A DNA stretch of 22,647 nt, taken from NCBI RefSeq assembly GCF_041807905.1, contig NZ_JBGVSA010000041.1:1-22647 (forward strand), written 5' to 3'. Under the pieces are notes generated by a model, which was not told the origin of the DNA, did no database searches, and saw nothing but the letters and a program-made list of their open reading frames with translations. A program made the translations under genes and the position numbers. Source of the DNA: JBGVSA01 sp041807905. GTDB lineage: Bacteria > Pseudomonadota > Gammaproteobacteria > Burkholderiales > Rhodocyclaceae. Position 1 is the stretch's first letter; each line of letters opens with the position of its first letter. Of the stretch, positions 15,727 through 22,647 are shown in pieces.

Positions 15727-16227
15727 ATGATCAACAGACTGTCCAACCGGTTTCTCTTCCTGAGCGTCTTCTTCGGCTGCGCCGTCCTGCTCGCCATCGC
15801 CTTCTATCTGCAACTGGTCGAGGGCATCGAGCCCTGTCCAATGTGCATCCTGCAACGCTACGGCCTGGTGGCCTGCGGACTGGTGGCATTGATTGCCGGC
15901 CTGCATAACCCGAATCCTCGAGGCTGGGGTCCGCGTGCCTACGGGCTGCTGCTCGCGGCATGCGCCATCGCCGCCGGCGGCGTGGCGGCGCGCCAGACCT
16001 GGCTGCAACACAATCCGCCCAGCATATCGACCTGCGGTCCGGGCCTGGAGTACATGGTCAGCCGGTTCCCGCTGGCCGATCTGCTGCCGCGTATTTTCCA
16101 GGGCTCGGGGGATTGTTCGGTGGTCGACTGGAAGATGTTCGGCCTGTCTCTGGCTGAATGGGGCTTGGTGACGTTCACCGTACTGTGTGTATTCGGCTTG
16201 TGGCAGACCTTCCGCAAGCGCGCCTGA
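15727..16227 (+). CDS. dsbB: Disulfide bond formation protein B
   Basis: Inner-membrane enzyme that reoxidises periplasmic DsbA and passes the electrons to quinone; 166 aa, the usual size. Four membrane helices are visible. The first periplasmic loop has the CPMC redox pair (Cys37, Cys40), followed by ILQRYG with Arg44 in the place of the quinone-contacting arginine. The second loop has Cys103 (STCGPGLEYM) and Cys130 (GSGDCSVVDW), the second redox pair. The CxxC is CPMC rather than the CVLC of E. coli. It is transcribed alone, between a terminator upstream and a hairpin downstream. No dsbA is in the window. Confidence 0.95.
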   Translation: MINRLSNRFLFLSVFFGCAVLLAIAFYLQLVEGIEPCPMCILQRYGLVACGLVALIAGLHNPNPRGWGPRAYGLLLAACAIAAGGVAARQTWLQHNPPSISTCGPGLEYMVSRFPLADLLPRIFQGSGDCSVVDWKMFGLSLAEWGLVTFTVLCVFGLWQTFRKRA

Positions 16228-16241
16228 GCTTTGCACGACGC

Positions 16242-16266
16242 GACGCCGCCCGATCGCGGCGGCGTC
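16242..16266 (+). terminator. Hairpin downstream of dsbB
   Basis: A perfect 9-bp stem, GACGCCGCC (16242-16250) with GGCGGCGTC (16258-16266), has a 7-nt loop and begins 14 nt after the dsbB stop. There is no T-tract, so termination may be Rho-assisted or the hairpin may protect the 3' end. Confidence 0.45.
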
Positions 16267-16290
16267 CGACCGGCCGTCATGGCAGGCGAT

Positions 16291-16307
16291 ATTTCATCAT
16301 GCGAAAT
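16291..16307. promoter_or_regulatory. Candidate IclR-type operator
   Basis: ATTTC and GAAAT flank 7 nt (16291-16307), 26 nt before the IclR start codon. Short dyads of this kind upstream of IclR-family genes are often autoregulatory sites, but this one is too small to assign firmly. TAAGAT (16322-16327) lies only 6 nt before the ATG, so a leaderless transcript is conceivable. Confidence 0.3.
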
Positions 16308-16333
16308 CAGGTTCTATCGAGTAAGATTGACGC

Positions 16334-17152
16334 ATGGGTACAAGCCAGCCTTCCTCTCCGAATCCCGAAGTCGCCGATAGCAAGGAAAACCGCACTTCGA
16401 TCCAGGTCATCGACCGCATGATGAACCTGATCGATGCGCTGGCTGCGCACTCGGAATCGGTCTCGCTCAAGCAACTGGCGCTGGACACCGAACTCCATCC
16501 GTCGACTGCGCACCGCATCCTTGGCGCCATGTGCGCGCGCGGTTTCGCCGATCGCACGGACAGCGGCAACTACCGCCTCGGCATTCGCCTGCTGGAGCTG
16601 GGCAATCTCGTCAAATCGCGCATTTCGGTGCGTGAAGTCGCCATGCCCGCGATGCTGCGGCTGCATGCCCTGACGGGTGAGAGCGTCAACCTCGGGGTAC
16701 GCGCCGACGATGAAATCATGTACATCGAGCGCACCTCCAGTGGCCGCTCGGCCGTCCGCGTGGTGCACATCGTCGGCGGTCGCGGCCCACTGCACACCAC
16801 CGCCACGGGCAAGTTGTTCCTCGCCGAGCAAGGCGTAGAAGCCACGCGCGAATACGCACAGCGCACCGGCCTGCCTGCCAACACCTCCGGCTCGATCACA
16901 CAGGTCAAGGCACTGGAGCAGGAACTCGACCGCGTGCGTCGCCACCAGATTGCCTACGACATGGAAGAAGTCGAAGCGGGCGTACGCTGCATCGCCTCGG
17001 GCATTCGGGACGACTCGGGCACATTGGTGGCCGGATTGTCTCTTTCTACACCCGCCGAACGCTTCAACCCGGACTGGGCGCCCATCGTGCGCGACACGGC
17101 GCTCGAAATCTCCCGTGGCCTCGGCTACGTAGGGCCCTCCGCCCGCCGCTGA
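16334..17152 (+). CDS. IclR-family transcriptional regulator
   Basis: DNA-binding regulator of 272 aa, the usual length. The winged helix-turn-helix is at about residues 24-80 (IQVIDRMMNLIDALAAH, SLKQLALDTELHPSTAHRIL, NYRLGIRLLELG). The IclR effector domain follows (about 95-265; GESVNLGVRADDEIMYIER, TATGKLFLAE, GVRCIASGIRD, AGLSLS). Members control aromatic, glyoxylate or sugar-acid catabolism, either as repressor or activator, through small carboxylate effectors. No catabolic operon lies beside this gene: dsbB precedes it and a convergent endopeptidase follows. Its target and ligand are therefore unknown. The start codon lacks a strong ribosome-binding site. The ~20-residue tail before the helix-turn-helix is polar and variable. 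Confidence 0.93.
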   Translation: MGTSQPSSPNPEVADSKENRTSIQVIDRMMNLIDALAAHSESVSLKQLALDTELHPSTAHRILGAMCARGFADRTDSGNYRLGIRLLELGNLVKSRISVREVAMPAMLRLHALTGESVNLGVRADDEIMYIERTSSGRSAVRVVHIVGGRGPLHTTATGKLFLAEQGVEATREYAQRTGLPANTSGSITQVKALEQELDRVRRHQIAYDMEEVEAGVRCIASGIRDDSGTLVAGLSLSTPAERFNPDWAPIVRDTALEISRGLGYVGPSARR

Positions 17153-17186
17153 ACTCCCGCGCGGCTTTCACACCCGCTGCACAAAC

Positions 17187-17217
17187 AAAAACGCCGCACT
17201 CACGTTGCGGCGTTTGT
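17187..17217. terminator. Bidirectional Rho-independent terminator (IclR gene / endopeptidase gene)
   Basis: AAACGCCGCA (17189-17198) pairs perfectly with TGCGGCGTTT (17206-17215) around a 7-nt loop. On the minus strand the stem is followed by TTTTTGTTTG-like sequence, a good intrinsic terminator for the endopeptidase gene ending at 17240. On the plus strand the stem ends in GTTTG, serving the IclR gene less strongly. Confidence 0.8.
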
Positions 17218-17239
17218 CTGAACAGCGTTCGCGCGCGGC

Positions 17240-18295
17240 TCAGTTCGATGCGTCACCCCCCAGCGACAGGGTCGCGACGTGCGACTGCGATCCCAGCGCG
17301 GTTTCCACCCACTTGCGAATGCGGTTGGCGTCGCCGATGCGCGTATAGCTACCGTTTGAGTCGAGCAGCACGATGGCCACCGGCTTGTTGCTGAACCAGG
17401 CCTGCATCACCAGGCAGCGGCCGGATTCATTAATGAAGCCGGTCTTCGACAGGCCGATCTGCCAGTCGTTGTTCGCCTGGCGCACCAGCACATTGGTGTT
17501 GTGGAACACACGCGGGCGGCCATTGAGCGACACCGTATGCTCGGCAGTGGTCGTAAATTCGCGGATCAGCGGGTAACGGGCAGCGTTTGCCACGATAATG
17601 GCAAGATCTCGTGCCGACGACACGTTGTTCTTATTGAGGCCGATGCTGTCTTCGAAGCGGGTTTCCTTCAGCCCCAGTACGCGGGCCTTTTCGTTCATCG
17701 CCGCGATGAATGCGCCATGGCCGCCCGGGTAATAGCGCGACAAAGCCGAGGCGGCACGATTTTCGGAAGCCATCAACGCCAGGCGCAACATGTCGTCGCG
17801 GCTCAGCACAGTGCCCACGGGCAGGTGCGAACTGGTGTTCTTCAAACGATCGACGTCATCTTCGGACACCTGCATCTGTTCGTTTAGATCGAGGTGGGCG
17901 TCCAACACCACCATGGCAGTCATGAGCTTCGAAATGGACGCAATCGGCAGTGAACTGTTGGCATTTTTCTCCAACAGCACGCGGCCGGAATCGATCTCCT
18001 GCACCATGAAAGCGGCGGAACGCAGCAACGGGTTGCCGTCTCTGTCGAACTGTTCTTCGACGCGGCTCACAACTTTCTTGGCGGTAACTTTTTTGGCAGG
18101 CGCCACTGCGCGCGACTTGGTGGTGGCTTTCTTCGAGACCGCCTTGCTAGCGGTCACTTTCTTGGAGGAAGGCTTCGCTTTGACGGTTTTTTCGGTGTTC
18201 TTGGAACGACTCGATGAGGCGGCATGCACCGGATTGGCCATGCCCGCGATGAACATGAGACTCAAGACAAGCGCGAAGATTTGGCCAAAACGCAT
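17240..18295 (-). CDS. pbpG: D-alanyl-D-alanine endopeptidase (PBP7/8 family)
   Basis: Periplasmic low-molecular-mass penicillin-binding protein that cuts D-Ala-meso-DAP cross-links in peptidoglycan; 351 aa. The signal peptide MRFGQIFALVLSLMFIAGMA is likely cleaved after VHA at residue 25. Residues ~29-85 form a Lys/Ser/Ala/Val-rich basic linker that is absent from E. coli PbpG. The catalytic domain has S120-I-S-K123 (SxxK), S177-E-N179 (SxN) and K284-T-G286 (KTG). No C-terminal amphipathic anchor helix is evident, which fits an endopeptidase of the PBP7 type rather than a PBP5-type carboxypeptidase. I chose the ATG at 18295 over an upstream TTG (18322), because the ATG gives a proper signal peptide and has AAGGG nearby. 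Transcription likely starts from the TACAAT promoter just upstream. Confidence 0.9.
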   Translation of the reverse strand: MRFGQIFALVLSLMFIAGMANPVHAASSSRSKNTEKTVKAKPSSKKVTASKAVSKKATTKSRAVAPAKKVTAKKVVSRVEEQFDRDGNPLLRSAAFMVQEIDSGRVLLEKNANSSLPIASISKLMTAMVVLDAHLDLNEQMQVSEDDVDRLKNTSSHLPVGTVLSRDDMLRLALMASENRAASALSRYYPGGHGAFIAAMNEKARVLGLKETRFEDSIGLNKNNVSSARDLAIIVANAARYPLIREFTTTAEHTVSLNGRPRVFHNTNVLVRQANNDWQIGLSKTGFINESGRCLVMQAWFSNKPVAIVLLDSNGSYTRIGDANRIRKWVETALGSQSHVATLSLGGDASN

Positions 18296-18331
18296 GGGGA
18301 CACCCTTGGAAATTCCTGACAAGCTGTGGGA

Positions 18332-18359
18332 ATTGTAGCAATCGACGAAGAAAATTAAA
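18332..18359 (-). promoter_or_regulatory. Predicted promoter of the endopeptidase gene
   Basis: On the minus strand TTTAAT (18359-18354) and TACAAT (18337-18332) are separated by 16 nt. The -10 is a close match and the -35 is weak. The surrounding ~60 bp are AT-rich relative to the genes. The leader before the ATG at 18295 would be about 30 nt. Confidence 0.5.
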
Positions 18360-18392
18360 GGGATAGCAGCGATTCTTAAACAAATTTCTCCG

Positions 18393-19556
18393 CTATCGAC
18401 CGCTCGGAACGGACTTCAGTTCCGGCGCAATCCTCAGGAAATCCTCGATTTCCCCGCGTCGCGCCATGGCATCTTTACGGCCCAGTTCGATCAGCTCGCG
18501 AGTATACGGCCTCTCGAACATGAGATACGTCAGAATCGTTGAACCTGTCCGACCGTAGGCGCCTGTGCCCCGCAGAACGGTTCTCAGCATCCACGGCAAA
18601 GTTCTCATGTACTTGGCAGCAATATGGTCCAGACGCTGGCTCGGCGAAATGATCAGCGTTTCGATTGGCCGCATGCTGAGCCCCATCGATTGCCGTTGCT
18701 CGACCGACATGCGCGCGAGCGTGTCGTTGATGCGGGACAGCCGCTCCAGGTCGACGGCGAGGCCATCCAGAAAGATGCAATTGAGTGCGTGGCCGGCGAT
18801 CTGGGCCGGGGTCGGGTAAGCGGGATCGCCATCGCGAGAGACTTCGCCATCCGCCCGGCCGTTGCCGATGACCATCACGCGCGTCGCACCGAAGTGAATC
18901 GCGGGGCTGATGGGCGCCAGCTGGCGCATCGAACCATCGCCGAAATACTCGCGATTGATCTTGATGGCTGGAAAGACGAAAGGCAGCGCGCTCGTCGCCA
19001 TGAGGTGATCCACACCCAGCCGGCACGGCATGCCCACGCGTTGCGAGCGCTGCCAGCCCGCCACGCCTTTGCGCGCCTCGAAAAACGTGAGGCTCTGCCC
19101 GCTGCCGTAGCCCGAACACGTCACGCTGACCGCGTAGAGAAAACCGGCGTCGATATTGCGCTCGATGCGCTCGAACGGCACATGGTGTTCGAGCAATTCG
19201 CGCAGCGGCGCATTGTCGAGCAGCGAGCGCGGGCTGCCGGACCATAACCAGCCCAACAGCATGGCGCGCGCCCATCCCACCACGGAACGGGCGATGTCCA
19301 TCGATCCGGCACGGTAGATGCGCTCGACCGAGAAATTGCGCCACATCCACGACAGGCGACGTGCCGCACCGGAAAAGTCATCCGCATAGCAGGCCAGCAC
19401 GACGGCATTCACACCGCCAGCGGACGTGCCGCACAGCACATCGAAGGGAGAGCCGGGCCGACGTCCCCATATCTCGCGAATGGCCGCCAGCACGCCGACC
19501 TGGTAGGCCGCGCGCGCACCACCGCCAGACAACACCAGGGCAGCCCGGTCTTCCAT
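18393..19556 (-). CDS. Patatin-like phospholipase family protein
   Basis: Predicted serine lipid acyl-hydrolase, 387 aa. The oxyanion-hole GGGARAAYQVG is at residues 11-21, the nucleophile elbow GTSAG has Ser45, and the catalytic Asp is in DGS (Asp207). This is the Ser-Asp dyad of patatins (DG[AGS] rather than DGG). There is no signal peptide, so the protein is probably cytoplasmic or membrane-associated; MLLGWLW near residue 99 is a short hydrophobic patch. The C-terminal ~150 residues extend past the patatin core (SLSMRPIETLIISPSQRLDHIAAKYMRTLP) and are conserved in a proteobacterial subfamily by character. I chose the ATG at 19556, with GGAG 7 nt upstream, over a TTG at 19571. It follows maeB by 69 bp on the same strand. 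The substrate is unknown. Confidence 0.92.
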   Translation of the reverse strand: MEDRAALVLSGGGARAAYQVGVLAAIREIWGRRPGSPFDVLCGTSAGGVNAVVLACYADDFSGAARRLSWMWRNFSVERIYRAGSMDIARSVVGWARAMLLGWLWSGSPRSLLDNAPLRELLEHHVPFERIERNIDAGFLYAVSVTCSGYGSGQSLTFFEARKGVAGWQRSQRVGMPCRLGVDHLMATSALPFVFPAIKINREYFGDGSMRQLAPISPAIHFGATRVMVIGNGRADGEVSRDGDPAYPTPAQIAGHALNCIFLDGLAVDLERLSRINDTLARMSVEQRQSMGLSMRPIETLIISPSQRLDHIAAKYMRTLPWMLRTVLRGTGAYGRTGSTILTYLMFERPYTRELIELGRKDAMARRGEIEDFLRIAPELKSVPSGR

Positions 19557-19573
19557 GGACAGACTCCGCAACG

Positions 19574-19604
19574 TGTCGATTCATGCATAGCGCATGAATC
19601 GACA
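19574..19604. repeat. Perfect 13-bp inverted repeat between maeB and the patatin gene
   Basis: TGTCGATTCATGC (19574-19586) and GCATGAATCGACA (19592-19604) are exact inverted copies with a 5-nt spacer. An outer pair, CAGACT/AGTCTG (19560-19565 and 19604-19609), extends the symmetry and overlaps the arm by one base. There is no T-tract on the minus strand. Its position 18 nt before the patatin start codon suggests an operator, an RNA hairpin affecting translation, or an mRNA stability element. Confidence 0.7.
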
Positions 19605-19625
19605 GTCTGCCCGGTATCGGCCCGC

Positions 19626-21917
19626 TCAGCCCTCGCTGGCGCGTGCAGCAGCCTGTGCGGCTTCTACCACGGTCAGTGCGGTCATGTTGACGATGCGTCG
19701 CACCGTCGCCGTCGGCGTGAGGATGTGCACCGGCTTGGCCGACCCGAGCAGGATCGGGCCGATGGTCATGCCCTCGCCCGCCGCCGTCTTGAGCAGGTTG
19801 AAGGCAATGTTGGCCGCGTCGAGCGTCGGGAAAATCAGCAGATTGGCGTCGTCACGCATGCGCGCATTGGGGAACACCTGCAAACGGATGTTGTGATCGA
19901 GCGCCGCGTCGCCATGCATTTCGCCTTCCACTTCCAGGTCCGGACGACGCTCGTGCAGCAACTCCAGCGCGCGACGCATCTTGATGGAGGTTGGCGAATC
20001 ATCCGTGCCAAAACTCGAATGCGACAGCAGCGCGATCTTGGGCGTGACACCAAAGCGCGAAAGCTCCTGCGCCGCCAGGCACGTCATCTCGAAAATCTGC
20101 TCGGCCGTCGGATCCGGGTTCACGTACGTATCGCACAACGCCATGGTGCGGTTGTTGAGCACCAGGATGTTCATGGCGTAGCAATGTTCGACGCCCTTCT
20201 GCCGGCCGAGCACGGTTTCGACGAACTTGAGGTGATGGTGGTGCATGCCGTACGTGCCGCAAATCATGCCTTCGGCATACCCGAAGCGCAGCATCAGCGC
20301 ACCGATCAGCGTGGTGCGGCGGCGCACTTCGCGCTTGGCGTATTCCACCGAGACGCCACGCCGCTCCATCAGGTTGTGGTAGTACGACCACAGTTCGCGA
20401 TAGCGCGGATCGGAATCCTGGTTGACCAGTTCGAAATCGATGTCCGGGCGGATGCGCAGGCCAAAGCGGTCGATGTACATGCGAATGACATCCGGCCGCC
20501 CGATCAGGATGGGGCGTGCGAGGCGTTCATCCACCACGGTCTGCACGGCGCGCAGCACGCGCTCGGATTCGCCCTCGGCAAACACGATGCGTTGCGGCGA
20601 AGCCTTGGCGGCGGCGAATACGGGCTTCATCAGCAGGCCGGATTGCCACACGAAATTGTTGAGCCGCTGGCGATAGCCTTCCCAGTCGTCGATCGGGCGC
20701 GTGGCCACGCCGGAGGTCACCGCAGCCTCGGCCACGGCCGGCGCGATCTTCACGATCAGGCGCGGATCAAACGGCTTGGGGATGATGTACTCGGGCCCGA
20801 AGCAAGCAATCTGCTCGCCATAGGCCGCGGTCACCACTTCAGATTGTTCAGCGCGCGCCAGATCGGCGATGGCGCGCACGGCAGCGAGCTTCATGTCATC
20901 GTTGATGGTGGTCGCGCCCACGTCCAGCGCACCGCGGAAAATGAACGGGAAGCACAGCACGTTGTTCACCTGATTCGGATAGTCCGAACGGCCGGTGGCG
21001 ATGATGGCGTCCTGCCGTACTGACTGCACCGCATCGGGCAGGATTTCCGGCGTCGGGTTGGCCAGCGCGAGGATCAACGGATTGGGCGCCATGCGCGCCA
21101 CCGACTCGGGCTTGAGCACACCTGCCGCCGACAGGCCGAGGAACACATCGGCCCCTTCGATCACCTCGTGCAGCGTGCGCGCCGCCGTGCGCTTGGCGTA
21201 GCGCGCCTTGATCGGGTCCATCTCTTCGGTGCGGCCCTCATAGACCACGCCCTTGATGTCGGTGACCCAGATGTTTTCCACCGGCACACCGAGCATGACC
21301 AGCAGATCGAGGCAGGCCAGCGCCGCCGCGCCGGCGCCCGAGGTCACCAGTTTCACCTCATTGAGCGCCTTGCCTTGCAGATGCAGCCCGTTCAGGACCG
21401 CCGCACCGACCACGATGGCGGTACCGTGCTGGTCGTCGTGGAAGACGGGGATCTTCATCCGCTCGCGCAGCTTGCGTTCGATGTAGAAGCACTCCGGCGC
21501 CTTGATGTCTTCGAGGTTGATACCGCCGAAGGTCGGCTCCAGCGCGGCGATCATGTCGACGAGGCGGTCGGGGTCGTTTTCGGCCAGTTCAAGGTCGAAC
21601 ACATCGATGCCGGCGAACTTCTTGAACAGCACGCCCTTGCCTTCCATCACCGGCTTGGCGCCCAGCGGGCCGATCGCACCCAGCCCGAGCACCGCCGTGC
21701 CGTTGGTGACGACGCCGATCAGGTTGGCGCGGGCGGTATAGCGGCTGGCGTTGGCGGGATCTTCGACGATGGCGTCGCATGCGGCGGCAACCCCCGGGGA
21801 ATAGGCCAGCGACAGATCGCGCTGGTTGATGAGCGCCTTGGTAGGCGTGACCGAGATCTTTCCCGGCCGGGGCAGCGCGTGGTATTCCAGCGCCGCTGCC
21901 CGGATAACTTCGTCCAT
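19626..21917 (-). CDS. maeB: NADP-dependent malic enzyme with C-terminal phosphotransacetylase-like domain
   Basis: Oxidative decarboxylation of malate to pyruvate with NADP+, an anaplerotic/NADPH-supplying reaction in the cytoplasm; 763 aa, standard for MaeB. The N-terminal malic domain carries SLAYSPGVAAAC (Tyr39), MEGKGVLFKKFAGIDVFDLE and the metal-binding EDIKAPECF and HDDQHGTAIV. The NAD(P)-binding loop SGAGAAALACLDLL lies around residues 193-206, followed by LILALANPTPEI and ATGRSDYPNQVNN. From about residue 435 a phosphotransacetylase-like domain follows (IVFAEGESERVLRA, LIGRP, GTYGMHHHH, NPDPTAEQIFEM, LLSHSSFGT). In MaeB this domain is regulatory and is thought not to transfer acetyl groups. 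The start has AGGA 7 nt upstream. A TAGAAT -10-like hexamer (21956-21951) lies about 35 nt before the start, without a good -35. Confidence 0.96.
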   Translation of the reverse strand: MDEVIRAAALEYHALPRPGKISVTPTKALINQRDLSLAYSPGVAAACDAIVEDPANASRYTARANLIGVVTNGTAVLGLGAIGPLGAKPVMEGKGVLFKKFAGIDVFDLELAENDPDRLVDMIAALEPTFGGINLEDIKAPECFYIERKLRERMKIPVFHDDQHGTAIVVGAAVLNGLHLQGKALNEVKLVTSGAGAAALACLDLLVMLGVPVENIWVTDIKGVVYEGRTEEMDPIKARYAKRTAARTLHEVIEGADVFLGLSAAGVLKPESVARMAPNPLILALANPTPEILPDAVQSVRQDAIIATGRSDYPNQVNNVLCFPFIFRGALDVGATTINDDMKLAAVRAIADLARAEQSEVVTAAYGEQIACFGPEYIIPKPFDPRLIVKIAPAVAEAAVTSGVATRPIDDWEGYRQRLNNFVWQSGLLMKPVFAAAKASPQRIVFAEGESERVLRAVQTVVDERLARPILIGRPDVIRMYIDRFGLRIRPDIDFELVNQDSDPRYRELWSYYHNLMERRGVSVEYAKREVRRRTTLIGALMLRFGYAEGMICGTYGMHHHHLKFVETVLGRQKGVEHCYAMNILVLNNRTMALCDTYVNPDPTAEQIFEMTCLAAQELSRFGVTPKIALLSHSSFGTDDSPTSIKMRRALELLHERRPDLEVEGEMHGDAALDHNIRLQVFPNARMRDDANLLIFPTLDAANIAFNLLKTAAGEGMTIGPILLGSAKPVHILTPTATVRRIVNMTALTVVEAAQAAARASEG

Positions 21918-22017
21918 GTTGTCGTCCTGCCTCTTCTGTGGGTAGGAAAGATTCTACGTATGCCGACTGCGCCGCCTACCCGTGTTTTCCGCAGTATTGC
22001 GTACCACCGCGCGATGA

Positions 22018-22035
22018 TCGCCCGATGTCGGGCGA
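22018..22035 (-). terminator. Hairpin after the ABC permease gene
   Basis: TCGCCCGA (22018-22025) and TCGGGCGA (22028-22035) form a perfect inverted repeat, foldable as a 7-bp stem with a 4-nt loop. It starts 7 nt past the permease stop codon on the minus strand. No T-tract follows, so it is a terminator-like hairpin only. Confidence 0.45.
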
Positions 22036-22042
22036 ACGGCCC

Positions 22043-22647
22043 TCACCCGCCGGGCAGGAACGGGCGGCCCAGCGACGCAGGCAGGTTCAGTTGCAGCAGG
22101 CGGCGGTCGCGCGAGATCAGCACCAGGACGAGGATCGTCGCCACATAAGGCAGTGCCGAGAGAATCTGCGAGGGCACAGCAATACCCAGCCCCTGAGCAT
22201 GGAATTGCAGAATCGTCACACCGCCGAACAGGTAGGCGCCGAGCATCAGCCGTTCGGGCTTCCAAGTGGCGAACACCACCAGCGCCACCGCAATCCACCC
22301 CCTCCCGGCCACCATGTTCTGCACCCACATCGGCGTATAGACCGTCGACAGATAGGCTCCGCCGATGCCCGCCATCGCCCCGCCGAACATGACAGCGCCA
22401 TAGCGCAGGGCCAACACCCGATGTCCGAGCGCATGCGCGGCTTCCGGCGACTCACCCACCGCGCGCAACAGCAAACCGAGTCTGGTCCGCGCCAACACCC
22501 ACCACACCAGCGCGAAAGCGATCCACGACAGATACACGACGGGGTCCTGCTGGAAGAAGATCTTGCCGATCACGGGGATGTCGGCGAGGAAGGGAATCAC
22601 CAGCGGCTTGAGCCCCGGCAGGCTGAAACTCACGTAGTGCTGGCCGA
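22043..22647 (-). CDS. ABC transporter permease, nucleoside/BMP type (5' end outside window)
   Basis: The C-terminal ~200 residues of an inner-membrane permease of the BPD_transp_2 family. The frame is open through the right edge (the upstream codons read GQHY), so the GTG at 22633 is not a true start. Several membrane helices are visible (VYLSWIAFALVWWVLA, YGAVMFGGAMAGIGGAYLS, GWIAVALVVFATW, PYVATILVLVLIS). The conserved cytoplasmic loop RTRLGLLLRAVGESPEAAHALG is where the ATPase docks. MVAGRGWIAVALVVFATWKPERLMLGAYLFGG is the pattern of the purine/nucleoside uptake permeases (YufQ/NupQ, with BMP-type binding proteins) rather than of branched-chain amino-acid LivH/LivM. Partner genes should lie to the right, outside the window. 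The cargo is inferred from the family. Confidence 0.85.
   Translation of the reverse strand, partial: GQHYVSFSLPGLKPLVIPFLADIPVIGKIFFQQDPVVYLSWIAFALVWWVLARTRLGLLLRAVGESPEAAHALGHRVLALRYGAVMFGGAMAGIGGAYLSTVYTPMWVQNMVAGRGWIAVALVVFATWKPERLMLGAYLFGGVTILQFHAQGLGIAVPSQILSALPYVATILVLVLISRDRRLLQLNLPASLGRPFLPGG

Noticed and set aside
1..22647. Search for tRNA/rRNA genes, CRISPR arrays, insertion sequences and phage genes
   Set aside because: None recognised on reading both strands: no direct-repeat arrays, transposase-like proteins or cloverleaf sequences were seen. A tRNA or covariance-model scan could still reveal something missed by eye.

Overview
The window is GC-rich, densely packed bacterial chromosome, with 15 protein genes, no RNA genes that I can identify, and no mobile elements or CRISPR array. 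The gene content suggests a betaproteobacterium, most likely of the order Burkholderiales. Indicators are a PhaC-like DUF3141 protein, a lysine-rich PBP7-type endopeptidase, a MaeB-type malic enzyme and a STAS-MlaE transport operon next to ppx. The order is an inference from protein character; I do not claim a genus. Almost everything looks like ordinary core or housekeeping sequence. A 55-base run of N at 7642-7696 is an assembly gap.

Left part (1-5151). An AcrAB-type RND efflux pair lies on the minus strand: the permease is cut by the window edge and the lipoprotein adaptor precedes it. A divergent AcrR-type TetR repressor (3181-3804, +) shares a 182-bp control region with them. That region holds a recognisable AcrR-like palindrome, placed over the spacer of a good sigma-70 promoter for the pump. 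A type II NADH dehydrogenase follows at 3877-5151.

Middle part (5263-9469). A large DUF3141 protein combines a PhaC-like alpha/beta hydrolase core with a possible TerB-like tail and runs into the assembly gap. Convergent to it, on the minus strand, are tatD and a Tat-exported dienelactone-hydrolase-like (YghX-type) protein.

Central operon (9567-14550, minus). The order is ppx, STAS-MlaE permease, MlaF-type ATPase, MlaD/MCE protein and PqiC-like lipoprotein. Gaps are 3 nt, a 4-nt overlap, 36 nt and a 4-nt overlap. It reads as a complete inner-membrane MCE lipid-transport machine. It carries its own STAS domain and an outer-membrane-type lipoprotein in place of MlaB and MlaC, and it is coupled to exopolyphosphatase.

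Right part (14907-22647). A periplasmic protein with four EF-hands has a strongly structured 3' region ending in a clear Rho-independent terminator. Next come dsbB (disulfide bond formation) and an orphan IclR regulator. A bidirectional terminator then separates the IclR gene from a PBP7-type D,D-endopeptidase, a patatin-like phospholipase and the malic enzyme maeB, all on the minus strand. A perfect 13-bp inverted repeat sits between maeB and the phospholipase. The window ends in the 3' part of a nucleoside-type ABC permease. I found no clearly new multi-gene system. The points most worth following are the STAS-MCE operon coupled to ppx, the DUF3141 domain architecture, the AcrR-like operator, the EF-hand 3' region and the maeB/patatin inverted repeat.
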